The notes beneath the pieces are model-generated. The model was not told the DNA's origin, searched no databases, and was given only the letters and a program-made list of their open reading frames with translations. Shown piece after piece: positions 11,341 to 21,816 of a DNA stretch of 64,000 bases (position 1 is its first letter; every line of letters starts with the position of its first letter). The translations under genes were made by a program, and so were the position numbers. Source of the stretch: Astrocystis sublimbata (lineage: Eukaryota; Ascomycota; Sordariomycetes; Xylariales; Xylariaceae); assembly GCA_022453515.1 (NCBI GenBank), contig JAJNNY010000003.1, positions 310,001 to 374,000 of the forward strand, written 5' to 3'.

Positions 11341-12884
11341 TGCAGCGCCGGTGGTCGATGCTGCAGGCGGAGGGCGAGGCAGGGGCAGGATGTCTATCGC
11401 GACAACAAAAGTTAGATAAAAACAAAAACAAAAGAAGTAAACTCTGGCCACCCGTGAGATTAGGTAGGTTCCAAGTTGGTAGTGAGTCACGGTTGGAGGG
11501 TCGGGCGCTGAAACCCCGCGATCGCATGCCACTGATAAGAGCTGGCCAGCGTCCAACCCCTCCACGCCCTCCTTGAAACAATCTTCCCTCAGGTCCTGAG
11601 ACATGGCCCATACCTATAGGCACCTACCTACAGAGGTATGTATGCACTTAAAGGCTTTTGGTTGGACCACAAGTCCGGTTGTGAGCCGGCTGACAGTTGA
11701 CTCCCAGCTGTGCAACCACTGTCACTCACAGCGGGATATCTGCTACAGTGGCCTTATCAAGCATGCCAGTTTCAAATGTTGGAGGGGCCACAAGTACTTC
11801 GGTACCTACTTTCTGCGCCCGAGATAAGGTCTAGTGTCGCCAGACACTAACTGGAGTGCAAGCACCTCCGGGGCTGTGTCAAGCCTGCATTTGCATTGCG
11901 TTGGTCCTGATGTTGTCAGCTTCAACATGGCGAACATCCTGACAACCTCAGCTGTGCGTTGTTCGCAACGGAGCATGCGTGGGAATAACAGTGCTAGGGT
12001 GCTCCCGATACCGCATGCTTGAGTCTATTTTTGGCCACACATTTCCAACTTTGTTATCCGACCGTAGATGTGGCAACAACTAGACCAACAGCAATTCCCG
12101 TCAGGTTCGTCATTTCGCTGTCGCAACCCAAACAATGAAAGCCTGCTCGTAGACGGCATACATACTGGCCCTTGATTCCAGGTTATTTCCGAGGACAGTT
12201 GCAGTTAACAGAATTCACCCAGGAACCGATTTATATATACTGCTGATTCTGTGTTTCAGGTCTCCGAACTGCTCAAGCCCGTCATGATCATTGGCTAAAG
12301 AGCAAAATGACGATGCTCTCATCGATAGCCAACCAGATCAACGAGCAAGGCCACCGTGAACAGGAACAGGACATGAAGGACTGTCCCGCTCTATGCTGCC
12401 TCGGCCGCTAATTGATTAGAATGTAGATCGCTTGGCGATCGCTGCCACCAGAGCTTCCTCATCTGGAAGGTTGTGCAACCGTGATCGGCATTTGCCCTGT
12501 CAAGCGTGCCTCGACGGACTAGACAGCAGTGGTTAGATGCTCGACTTCTCGAAAGATTGGCCAATCAGTCTCGTAGCTTGAGCTGCTTCGTCGAAACATA
12601 GCACCGCTTACCAGCCATCAGCCTCCCTGCGTGCCTGCGTCGTACGCGGCCTCGTCGGGCAGACATCTGGGTTTGGCAGGTGACTGTAGCACCGCAGTCC
12701 ACTTGCGCCCCTGTCCTCGACACGATAGCGAGTCGCGAAGATGTGAATATACAAGTATAAAGAAACACGAGGGAGCGCCCTCCTCTGTGCTGCCTGTCTC
12801 CTTTGCTCAGCCGCTATCAACCTCCTTCGGTCTCATCTTAGTCTCTCCTTACACCCCAACGAGCACGGGTGCATATCAGTACAA
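11341..12884. other. Intergenic between divergent genes
   Basis: Shared upstream region of asparaginyl-tRNA synthetase (-) and RNase T2 (+). Contains an ACCTACCTAC-type cluster at about 11614-11636 and a TATA element at 12756. No other gene recognised. Confidence 0.5.
12756..12762 (+). promoter_or_regulatory. Probable TATA box of the RNase T2 gene
   Basis: TATAAAG lies 129 bases before the RNase T2 start codon and is followed by a pyrimidine-rich leader. Confidence 0.45.
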
Positions 12885-13816
12885 ATGGCCTCGTTCGTGA
12901 TACCAGCGGCGCTTGCTGCCCTTCCGCTCAGCAGTGCTTTCACCATTCCCCGGGTCTTTGCCGCATCTTGCCCGAGTGCAGTCGACAGCTGCTCTTCTGA
13001 CGCCAATGGCTCTTCGGTTGATGCATGCTGCGTGAACAAGCCGGGCGGTCTATTTCTACAGCCGCAATTCTGGGACACGGATCCCGTCACAGGGCCAGAT
13101 GATTCTTGGACCATCCATGGCCTTTGGCCAGATAACTGCGACGGGACCTATGAGGAGAACTGTGACTCGTCTCGCGAGTATTCCGACTTGACCGGAATCC
13201 TCGAGGATAACGGCAAGTCGGATCTTGTGGACTACATGAAAGAGTACTGGCAAAGCAACAACGGAAGCCCCGAGAGCTTCTGGGATCACGAGTGGTCTAC
13301 GCATGGCACCTGTGTCAGCACCATTAACCCGGAATGTTATTCTGACTACAGCGAAGGCCAGGAAGTAGCAGACTATTTCCAGGTCGCCGTGGATCTTTTC
13401 AAGACGCTGGACACGTACGGTACCCTGAAGTCGGCTGGCATCACCCCCTCTAGCTCCCAGACCTACACATCTTCAGAAATCCTCAACGCCCTCAAGGGTG
13501 TCACGGGAGAGGCTGCAGTCATCCAGTGCAGCAGCGGCGAGCTGTACCAAATCTACTACGGCTTCCACGTCAATGGGCCCCTACAGAATGGCGACTTCGT
13601 TCCTTCGACTATTGGTATGCCATTCCTATATCCTATGACCCCTGTCAATTTGGCAAATACCTGGCATTTCAGCTCGTGATAACTTTTACTGATACATGAT
13701 TGCGTGTAGTCGGCCAATCTTCCAACTGCCCCAGCAGCGGCATCAAGTATCTGCCCAAGAGCGGAGATAAGAAGTTCCCTAACAGCACAATGAGCAGGAC
13801 TAGCAGGGCTCAATAG
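12885..13816 (+). CDS. Secreted ribonuclease T2
   Basis: Extracellular or vacuolar acid endoribonuclease that cleaves RNA through a 2',3'-cyclic phosphate. Two exons, 12885-13614 and 13710-13816 (278 aa). A hydrophobic signal peptide covers about residues 1-26. Both catalytic signatures are intact: CAS I reads WTIHGLWPD (His about 78) and CAS II reads WDHEWSTHGTC (His 135, Glu 136, His 140). Numerous Cys residues fit the disulfide-rich fold, and several N-x-S/T sites suggest glycosylation. The second exon supplies a short basic Ser/Lys tail ending SRTSRAQ. Length is normal for fungal T2 enzymes without a C-terminal extension. Confidence 0.95.
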
Positions 13817-16461
13817 TTCCGCATGTTGCTCACCAAGGCAAGTGGGCGAAGTACTTTTGCTATAATTCATAGTAGACGGGAATTACAGTGTCTTGCGACG
13901 GAGTAATTAGCCAACCATCATAGTGATGCGGCACACGAACTACTTGTTTGCGGCAATGAATAAATGAAAGAACTCCAACAGCGCCATCGGCCATGAAATC
14001 TTAGTGACCTGGAGTTGACGCCTGTGAATATTGTGCAAGTAAATCTAGCCACAGAAGTCCTCTGTCGTAAATTTCCCTTGCAGTTCTCATGCATGATTAC
14101 CAGTTTTCTTGAAATGAGTAACTGCCACGAATGCCCGTAGCTTTCAAGTGGGAGATATCTCACATATGACAGCACGCAATGGATTGTCTATGATAGAGGA
14201 GAGTAAGCGCCAAGCACTAAGAGCAGACCGAAGACATGATCCTCACAGCTACCTCCACGGACTTGCATCGTGTGAAGATAATCAGGCAGGCTGCTCACAT
14301 TTGCATCAGCCGGAACGACAAGGCAAATCGCGATACACACTTTACAAGTCACCACTGAATAAATGGCTGTGGCCAAAGGGCCTTGATGTTTGTAATTGAA
14401 CGCCAAACTGTCCCTGACCCTCAATGGTAACCTGAGGCATAGATAGTATGATGGCATTGCCTAAATTTAAAGCCAAGTCCCGATGCCGCCTGCCGCTGAT
14501 CCCCCAAGAACATCAGATGAACCGCATCATTTACGAGCGATGTGACACACATTCATCCCATTCTCCAGCTCACAAAAAGGATGTGTGTGCAATCAGCTGA
14601 TATCCGGTAGATAATTGTGTTGCATATCATTTTTCTAGGTAGCTAGCTCGATTCTCTTCTTGAATGCGACAATATGATTGTGACAATAGCTTGATACTTA
14701 CCCTACGCACAACATCAGCAAGCGCGCAGCAGATATACCATCCCGAGGTCCCGTAATGGTCAATATCTTAGCACGGCATCCCGAGTATGCCGTATCCGTA
14801 GGTCGGACCTTCATCAGACGATAAGCGCCAAGCCAAGCTCATATTGGTGTAGGTCTATCCTGTGCTCATCAATCTAGAGCCGTTTGAATGGATCTTGGCC
14901 TCTCGAGCGTAGTCCTATACGCCACCTCGTCGTATATTCTGCCGCCTGGATGGGTGCGCCCAACGAGATCAACATCATCCGCGCCGCATCTCCTTGGCAT
15001 CGCTTTGCGGGAAGAATGTGGTCTAGAGGTGGTGTTTCGGCGTCACGATCCCGTCACACATTCACGTTAACAATGGCGCACCTCGCAGTCTAGATGGCAG
15101 TCTTTCGAAGGTCAGGGTCCATGGTTGTCAGAGACGCAAGCCACCCGGTTCCCGCGCGCGCAGTTAAGTCCATTAGTGTGCAGTAGCTACCGAGGGGTTC
15201 CGATTGCTGTTTGGACTTGTACTATGTAAGTTGCGAACAGAAAGTGGATATCTGGATGTTTGGTTGATAGCCTTTGGGGCTGCAGATTTTCGACGAATCT
15301 ATCTTATTGGATGCATCCACATAAAGGTCGGATGGAAGGTCGCGTTGAGTTGGACAGTCTGAAGACAGCCCTATGTATGCAGTTCTTGCTCGATATCACG
15401 ACTTTTGCGACGACAAGTTCGAACAGGGGTGCTATTCTGGGCTTCTGGTTAAGGTAATTCTGCTGCCTGAATGGAGGCGGAGCGGTTCCCTGACGTCACA
15501 TCCTGGCAGGAAAAACTTACCAAAGCCGCGCATCAGCAGTTTCACCAAGCTTCAAGATGTCTCGAGCTGGGTCTTGGACCCCTGAAGACTCCACACTCAG
15601 AGCCCCCACCTGTCACGCATGGCGTGCATGCACACGGTACGGGATGTACCTGCTGCAGTACCTATTCATGTAGCGGCGAGCGACGCGAAAGACATCCATT
15701 GCAGGTGTATGCTGCGCAAGTGAAGATGGACTAGGTATCTAAGCATACCTAAGTAAATACATATAAGTCTCAAAATGCAGGTCGGTAGCGAGGGTAGGTA
15801 GCAATCCATCAAGTAAGAAATGCCTGACTCGCCAGGTTACGCCCAAGTACGAGTAAGTAAAACAAATGCATTGAGCGAGGTACCAGGTAGTCGAAGCTGC
15901 AGCCTGAAGCTGGTACCTCAGGCAGAAGGGTTTTGGTGGTGTGAGGTACCTTGTCTGGTACCGTCGCGCCTTACGTACGATTGATTACGCGCGGCTGCTG
16001 GAGGCGGAGTCTGGAGCAGGCTCGGCAGGTCGGGGGCACGGGGGGTCGGGTCGGGGGGCTGTGTAGCGATTTGCAAGTGCTGAACCAACCAGAATGCGCT
16101 TTCCGTCGAGAGATGAACAGCGGCAATACGAGAGTGAATCGAGGTGGCCAAAGGATCATGCGCATCATACGTACCATACCTTAGTACATACTGTATAGAA
16201 ATAGCAAACCATTCACATAAGTCGACTCGGCAATCTCTCAACTGAACTTTCCACTTCACTTCTGCACTGCTGTTATCGACCGTTGCTTTAGCATTCTAAA
16301 ACAAACTGCTCCCTCCTCCATCGCTTCGAACCACCACGTCCCTTTCGACTACCTCGCAACTAGCTCTGATCCACCCAGCCGAGCCAGCCGCGTTACAACC
16401 GTCATCCGTCGTCATCTTCATCATCGCTGTCTCGGTCTAAAGACAAAACAAATCACCCAAA
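13817..16461. other. Long intergenic region
   Basis: No gene supported over about 2.6 kb. The last 200 bases (16260-16461) are CT-rich and probably contain the promoter and leader of the CFEM gene. Scattered GGTACC/TACCTA motifs at about 15730-15965. No transposon or RNA gene recognised. Confidence 0.5.
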
Positions 16462-17005
16462 ATGCGTGTCACTCTCTCGCTACTGGCCGCCGGCGCTGCT
16501 CTCGTCGCCGCCCAAGACTCGTCGAACTCGACTTCACTACCCAGCCTAGTCAACTCACTACCGAGATGCGCCCTTCCTTGCTTTGACAAGGGCGCCAAAT
16601 CTGCCGGGTGCGAGACAACCGACTTTACATGCCTGTGTGGCAACCAACAGAAGTTTATCTCGGGCGCCACATCCTGTGTTCTCACCGCCTGCCAAGGCGA
16701 CGAGCTCAGCAGTAAGCTCCCCCATGACTCGTCATCGTCATCGTCATCGTGCGTGTTGTTCCGAAGTTGCTAACGTTGATTTTCGCACAGAAACCCTCAA
16801 CACCGCCACCGAGATCTGCGACGTCGTCAACAACGACAAACCCCCACCAACCGCCGTCGCATCCGCCTCGGCTCTTGTCACATCTGCACTGGGCTCGAGC
16901 GCTAGCGCCACATCGAGTCCTGACAGCGACGACTCGGCTGCTTTCCGGCCAGAGATGAGCTTCGGCATCCTGGGTGCCGCCCTCGCTGCCGCATTCGTCA
17001 TCTAA
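16462..17005 (+). CDS. CFEM-domain protein, probably GPI-anchored
   Basis: Small cell-surface protein of the fungal CFEM family; some members bind haem or act in host contact, but the role here cannot be read. Two exons, 16462-16711 and 16791-17005 (154 aa). A signal peptide spans about residues 1-18 (ends VAAQ). The CFEM domain has exactly eight Cys with the normal spacing (PRCALPC, GC, TCLCG, SC, AC, IC), and the eighth Cys is encoded after the intron. A Ser/Ala/Thr-rich spacer follows and the protein ends in a hydrophobic tail (FGILGAALAAAFVI), the usual GPI-attachment signal. The intron carries a GCTAAC branch site and a short tcatcg repeat. Confidence 0.92.
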
Positions 17006-19217
17006 GCTTGTCACAACAGACATTGGTTTCCTTACTCTTTAAACTAGCATTTTGTGCAAGCGTTGTTTTTGGCATTTGGGTCGTCATCTTACAGGCATCA
17101 GGTATCGGTCCATAGAACGGTATCGTCACACCCACGGTTGGGACTTGAGGCCTGCTTGTTGCTCCGCAACCAGGACATCGGCGTTAGGGGAATGAAATGA
17201 TAGATACCTGAGGTCTTGTATCTATTGATAGAGAACCTGTATCTATTGCACAGTCGCATTTGTCGACAAGCAAAACAATTTTAAGATTTGTACATGAGAC
17301 AAACAGCCCGGTTGGCCCAGTATCTCGAGCTAACGTGAAGTCCAATTTGCACCTTCAGAAGAGACTTGGCGAGAAAACATGCATGCGAGTGAACCCCGGA
17401 TTCTTCCATTACTTCATTCGCCGAGTGCCGATTGTGACCATGGCATGATCCTTCACAACAAGAAATCGGGTTGTAGCTCCTGCCATGCATGTCCAATCCC
17501 TACATTTAGGTATATACAACTTGCAAGGTAGGAGCGATACCTACTTACGTATCTAGATCGTTCTTTCCGACCGAACACTACGTTGCTGGCCGCACCACCT
17601 CATCACCTACACATGTAACTTCAAACCTTCAGAGGAACATTCGTGTCCAAGCATCCAAGCCCAAGGGAACCCTGAAATCATCTACTCCACCATCCATCCA
17701 GCATTACACACATTCTTGACTGTCCGCGCCTACCTACCTAAATTGCATACATACATACTACTATGTATATAACTAGGCAACATGATCTATTTGGTGAACG
17801 ATATGTCGCGGTCTGCCCCCAGAGCCTCAGCTAGCTATACAGCTGGCTGTATTTATGTCACGGGAGCGATTCATGGTCGGCAGGATTCGGGACAATGAGG
17901 CACTCATCCCGCCAAAGAAGCAGCGAGCAGGCGAATTATTTGCTGTGCGGAACAACGCTCCGGGGCATTCTCAGCCAACGAAACATAAGGTCTTGGTCTA
18001 CGTCCCGCTCTCAGGAACAGGAACGCGCAAACACCCCCGAGCCGTTCTCCGAGCATCGCTCAATGCGCAAAATCTACAGCCGACCCGGTTTTTGACATCT
18101 GATCGCCCAGGCCGGTTGCGGGTATTATAGTTGGGGCCGGCCAGCCACGATCGATGTTGACAGGCCAGACCCGACTCATGCTACCGCTCCCCTCGCAACC
18201 CCCCTGCCGATCAATGTGCGTACCTGCTTTTCGCCTGTGTAGCCGCCCAAACGGGTTGGGGGGGAAACCCACGATACCATCGTGTTGTTGTCCAAACATA
18301 GACCGATCTCGCTCAACAGATTGGTAGGCAAACACGAAGCTCACCCGCGGAGCGTCAGTTCTATCCTAACAGTGAGAATAGGTTCATGACAACGCCTTAG
18401 CGAAAATTTGCCTTCCGTTGAGCTAGAGATCATCAACAGTCATGAGCCACAAACCCTACTCCACGTAGGCACTAGGCACATGGATTTTTCCCTTGGTCGG
18501 TACGCGTAACGTCATAATGTTTGTCAGCTCCGTCATCTTTGGCAGCTCGAAGTTCGATATTGAGAACCTTGCCAAGCCTCATATGTCGACGTGAGCCACA
18601 GCGCAGTCATCTCCATAGATATGCCACATTAGGCAGTTCTTGTAAGATGTGTGGGAGGATGGACCACATACTTACCTGCATAGAAGGCTCGATAGGGCCT
18701 CCATCCTCGGAAATCACCTGTCCTTCTAGGATGAGGCCAAGAGATGTTCAAGCTGAACATCTGACTTGGGTTTTTCTAAGATACCACCCACTTTAGACAC
18801 AGCCTCTGTTTAGAGAGCTATGCGGTGGCTATGAAGTAACCGCAGTATCAACGAGGAAAAACCGATGCTAAAGACCTCCGCACGTGGAACCACCATCCAG
18901 CAAGTTCTGGTCAGAATTGGGTAATTTCACTGACTCGAGACATAAACAACACCGGCAAGATGACGTTCTCGACGACGCCGTCAGAGTCTATGATGTATTG
19001 CCTTTACCCATACGAGTACAGCCACATGCCGGAGAACGGCAGAGTTGGCTTTGGTGCTAGGTAATGTGAGTCCTATAAGGGGATGTAAGTCTCACTCGCT
19101 CCCTGCTTCTCTACATAGGACAGATCACTGACACTATCAATAAAAACAGACAATTACATTCGAAGAGAGAAACACTAAACATACTGTATAGTACTTGCTT
19201 GTTTCTCGGCGGCTATC
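17006..19217. other. Long intergenic region
   Basis: No supported gene. TACCTA motifs cluster at about 17500-17770 together with a short cata microsatellite. A minus-strand stretch near 18500-18720 resembles decayed coding sequence (see rejected items). The right end holds the promoter of the next gene. Confidence 0.5.
19074..19080 (+). promoter_or_regulatory. Possible TATA element of the repeat-protein gene
   Basis: TATAAGG lies 144 bases before the ATG at 19218 and is followed by a CT-rich stretch at about 19090-19116, a common fungal core-promoter arrangement. Confidence 0.35.
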
Positions 19218-21542
19218 ATGCTGCAAAAATCAGCGGCCATCTCATCGCTCTTGGGCGGGGCCTATGCCCTCACCATGCGGCAGAACGGGTGCACCTTTCA
19301 CCTTAGCACTGGTGATTCACCCGTAGGCCAGTACCCCAGCGGCCAAGCGCGTGCTGGGCCGAACGAGCCCCCAGCGAGCTTCACGCTCAATGGCAACACC
19401 CTCACAGATGGAACAGGCCGAGGCTGTTGGTGGACGCCCCCAGCGACAGTGCTACAGTGCGACGTCGGGCAGGTGCCGGAGCCCGGATTCACCATCGGAT
19501 GTGATGGGACGGTTTCCTACAACGGCCAGACAACATTCTACGAATGCCAGACTGGCGCCGCCGGTCTGACCATGCTATATCTCAGCCCTCAGGGATCTCG
19601 GTGCAGCGAAGTCACCCTTAGTGCCGACGGATGCTATCCCAGCAGCTGCGGCGGCCAGGGCGGAGGAGGCACACCTCCGGGTGGAGGTACCGGAACCCCT
19701 CCGGGCGGTGGCACCGGAACCCCTCCGGGTGGCGGTGCTGGAACCCCTCCAGGCGGTGGGGGTACGCCTCCAGGTGGTGAAGGCACTCCTCCTGGTGGTG
19801 GCGGTGGAGGTGCTGGAACACCTCCCGGTGGTGAAGGCACTCCCCCCGGTGGCTACCCAACAGGCCCTCCGGGTGGCGAAGGTACACCTCCAGGGGGTGA
19901 AGGAACACCTCCGGGGGGTGGCGGTGCTGGAACCCCTCCAGGCGGTGGGGGTACGCCTCCAGGTGGTGAAGGCACTCCTCCTGGTGGTGGCGGTGGAGGT
20001 GCTGGAACACCTCCCGGTGGTGAAGGCACTCCCCCCGGTGGCTACCCAACAGGCCCTCCGGGTGGCGAAGGTACACCTCCAGGGGGTGAAGGAACACCTC
20101 CGGGGGGTGGCGGTGCTGGAACCCCTCCAGGTGGTGGGGGTACGCCTCCAGGCGGTGAAGGTACTCCTCCCGGTGGCGAGGGCACTCCCCCCGGTGGCGA
20201 GGGCACTCCTCCTGGTGGCTACCCAACAGGCCCTTCGGGTGGCGCCGGAACACCTCCGGGTGGTGGCGGAGCTGGAACTCCTCCAGGTGGGGAAGGCACA
20301 CCACCGGGGGGCTACCCAACAGGTCCTCCGGGAGGTGAAGGTACACCCCCAGGCGGTGGAGCAGGCACTCCTCCGGGCGGTTACCCAACAGGGCCCCCAG
20401 GAGGTGAAGGTACTCCCCCTGGCGGCGGCGGCGAAGGTACTCCTCCAGGAGGTGAGGGTACCCCCCCTGGCGGTGGCGGTGAAGGCACGCCTCCAGGCGG
20501 TGGTGAAGGTTCGGCACCTTGTCCCCCTGGCGGTTACCCAACAGGACCCCCAGGAGGTGAAGGTACGCCTCCAGGCGGCGGCGCTGGTACTCCTCCGGGA
20601 GGTTATCCAACAGGACCCCCAGGCGGCGAGGGCACGCCCCCAGGTGGCGGCGAAGGTACTCCTCCGGGTGGTGGAGCAGGTACTCCCCCAGGAGGTTATC
20701 CAACAGGACCATCAGGAGGTGGAGGTACCCCCCCAGGTGGTTACCCGACCGGACCTCCAGGCGGCGGAGCAGGTACGCCTCCGGGTGGTGGCGAAGGTTC
20801 TACGCCACCAGCGGGCTATCCGACCGGACCACCAGGTGGTGAAGGCACTCCCCCAGGAGGTTACCCAACAGGACCACCAGGCGGCGGCGCAGGCACACCC
20901 CCAGGTAGTTATCCGACAGGTTCGCCCTCAGGCACACCTCCTGGGGGTTACCCAACTGGACCACCGGGCGGCGGCGCTGGCACTCCTCCAGGCGGTGGTG
21001 GTGCTGGAACTCCTCCTGGCGGTTACCCAACTGGTACACCTGGTTCAAGTGGTTCTTGCCCGGGCCAGTTGGGTGGAACTTATGAGTTTCCTCATCTCAT
21101 CATCCCGGTCGATAGCTCAAACGCGGATTCGGCGCCAGGGACCTCTTATTTCGGCGAGGTAACGTCGTCAATCTCGTCCGTGTTCAATTTCGACGTCCTC
21201 GGCAGCTACGCTGGTAAGACGTGTAACCTCGTCTTCTACTTCCCACAACAGAGCCAGCTTGAGACATCGTCGTACACCTTCAGCGGCTCGGGTGCAGTGG
21301 AGTTTTCGCTCCTGAGTGCTCCGGCCGGTAAAGGCACGAGTTATGCCACGCTGCCGAGTGTTGCGCAATCCTACGAGCAACAGACGGTGTCGCCGGGCAA
21401 CGCGTACACTATCGGCTCTTTCCCTTGTCCTGCTGGTCAGACTGTGGGTGTACACATGACATCGGCGGGCGGGGATACTAGTCTCCGTTACTTCCAAGAT
21501 TACAACCCTTGCCCTATTGGAATGTTTATCAATGTATCTTAG
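19218..21542 (+). CDS. Secreted But2-domain protein with giant GTPPGG repeat
   Basis: Intron-less, 774 aa. It begins with a short signal peptide (about 1-18), then a Cys-containing N-terminal domain (about 20-145) of the type seen in fungal wall or surface proteins. A low-complexity region follows (about 148-610) built of GTPPGG blocks with Gly, Glu or Ala spacers, interspersed with PPGGYPTGPPGG units. The C-terminus (about 610-774, starting SGSCPGQLGGTYEFPHLIIP) matches the But2 C-terminal domain family, often annotated as ubiquitin-3-binding protein But2 C-terminal domain. The role is probably structural at the cell surface; this is inference. Two 189-bp units in the repeat are identical (19731-19919 and 19920-20108). 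Long shadow frames in the repeat are artefacts of its periodicity. Confidence 0.88.
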   Translation: MLQKSAAISSLLGGAYALTMRQNGCTFHLSTGDSPVGQYPSGQARAGPNEPPASFTLNGNTLTDGTGRGCWWTPPATVLQCDVGQVPEPGFTIGCDGTVSYNGQTTFYECQTGAAGLTMLYLSPQGSRCSEVTLSADGCYPSSCGGQGGGGTPPGGGTGTPPGGGTGTPPGGGAGTPPGGGGTPPGGEGTPPGGGGGGAGTPPGGEGTPPGGYPTGPPGGEGTPPGGEGTPPGGGGAGTPPGGGGTPPGGEGTPPGGGGGGAGTPPGGEGTPPGGYPTGPPGGEGTPPGGEGTPPGGGGAGTPPGGGGTPPGGEGTPPGGEGTPPGGEGTPPGGYPTGPSGGAGTPPGGGGAGTPPGGEGTPPGGYPTGPPGGEGTPPGGGAGTPPGGYPTGPPGGEGTPPGGGGEGTPPGGEGTPPGGGGEGTPPGGGEGSAPCPPGGYPTGPPGGEGTPPGGGAGTPPGGYPTGPPGGEGTPPGGGEGTPPGGGAGTPPGGYPTGPSGGGGTPPGGYPTGPPGGGAGTPPGGGEGSTPPAGYPTGPPGGEGTPPGGYPTGPPGGGAGTPPGSYPTGSPSGTPPGGYPTGPPGGGAGTPPGGGGAGTPPGGYPTGTPGSSGSCPGQLGGTYEFPHLIIPVDSSNADSAPGTSYFGEVTSSISSVFNFDVLGSYAGKTCNLVFYFPQQSQLETSSYTFSGSGAVEFSLLSAPAGKGTSYATLPSVAQSYEQQTVSPGNAYTIGSFPCPAGQTVGVHMTSAGGDTSLRYFQDYNPCPIGMFINVS
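19670..21045 (+). repeat. Coding tandem repeat (GTPPGG / GYPTGPPGG)
   Basis: About 1.4 kb of degenerate tandem repeat inside the But2 protein gene. The basic unit is 18-21 bases; higher-order units include one of 189 bases (63 codons) that is present twice back to back at 19731 and 19920 without a visible difference, and a third partial copy starting at 20109. The region is expected to vary in length between strains. Confidence 0.9.
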
Positions 21543-21816
21543 GTGTGGATGACAGCATTTGCTTTGGTTGGGAGAAGGGATACATAAAAGTCTGACGCGT
21601 CTGGACGGATGGAAATTCGCACTTAGAGAAAACGTCCCTCGTATCGTTGTTACATTAGTTGTAATGTTGTAATCTCGAAGGTAGAAACATTTATGTAAGG
21701 CTCGAAGGGCAAGCAAGGGTTTTGAAATCCAGCAAAATGTGTGAGTGTGACATTGATCGGATCTATTTAATTGTTAAATCGAGTTGAAGACCTTTGATAT
21801 CTACCTACGCATCCCA

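Noticed and set aside
10651..11415. 254-codon plus-strand frame opposite asparaginyl-tRNA synthetase
   Set aside because: Antisense shadow of a GC-rich conserved gene; Leu/Gly/Val-rich with no domain.
18480..18720. Possible decayed short-chain reductase/epimerase relic on the minus strand (GDDCAVAHVD-like segment next to a GTAAGT donor)
   Set aside because: Only about a dozen residues look family-like and stops follow at once; too short to support.
19618..21162. Long open frames of 364 codons (-) and 513 codons (+) in the GTPPGG repeat
   Set aside because: They are shadows of the repeat periodicity; only the frame with signal peptide and But2 domain has recognisable ends.
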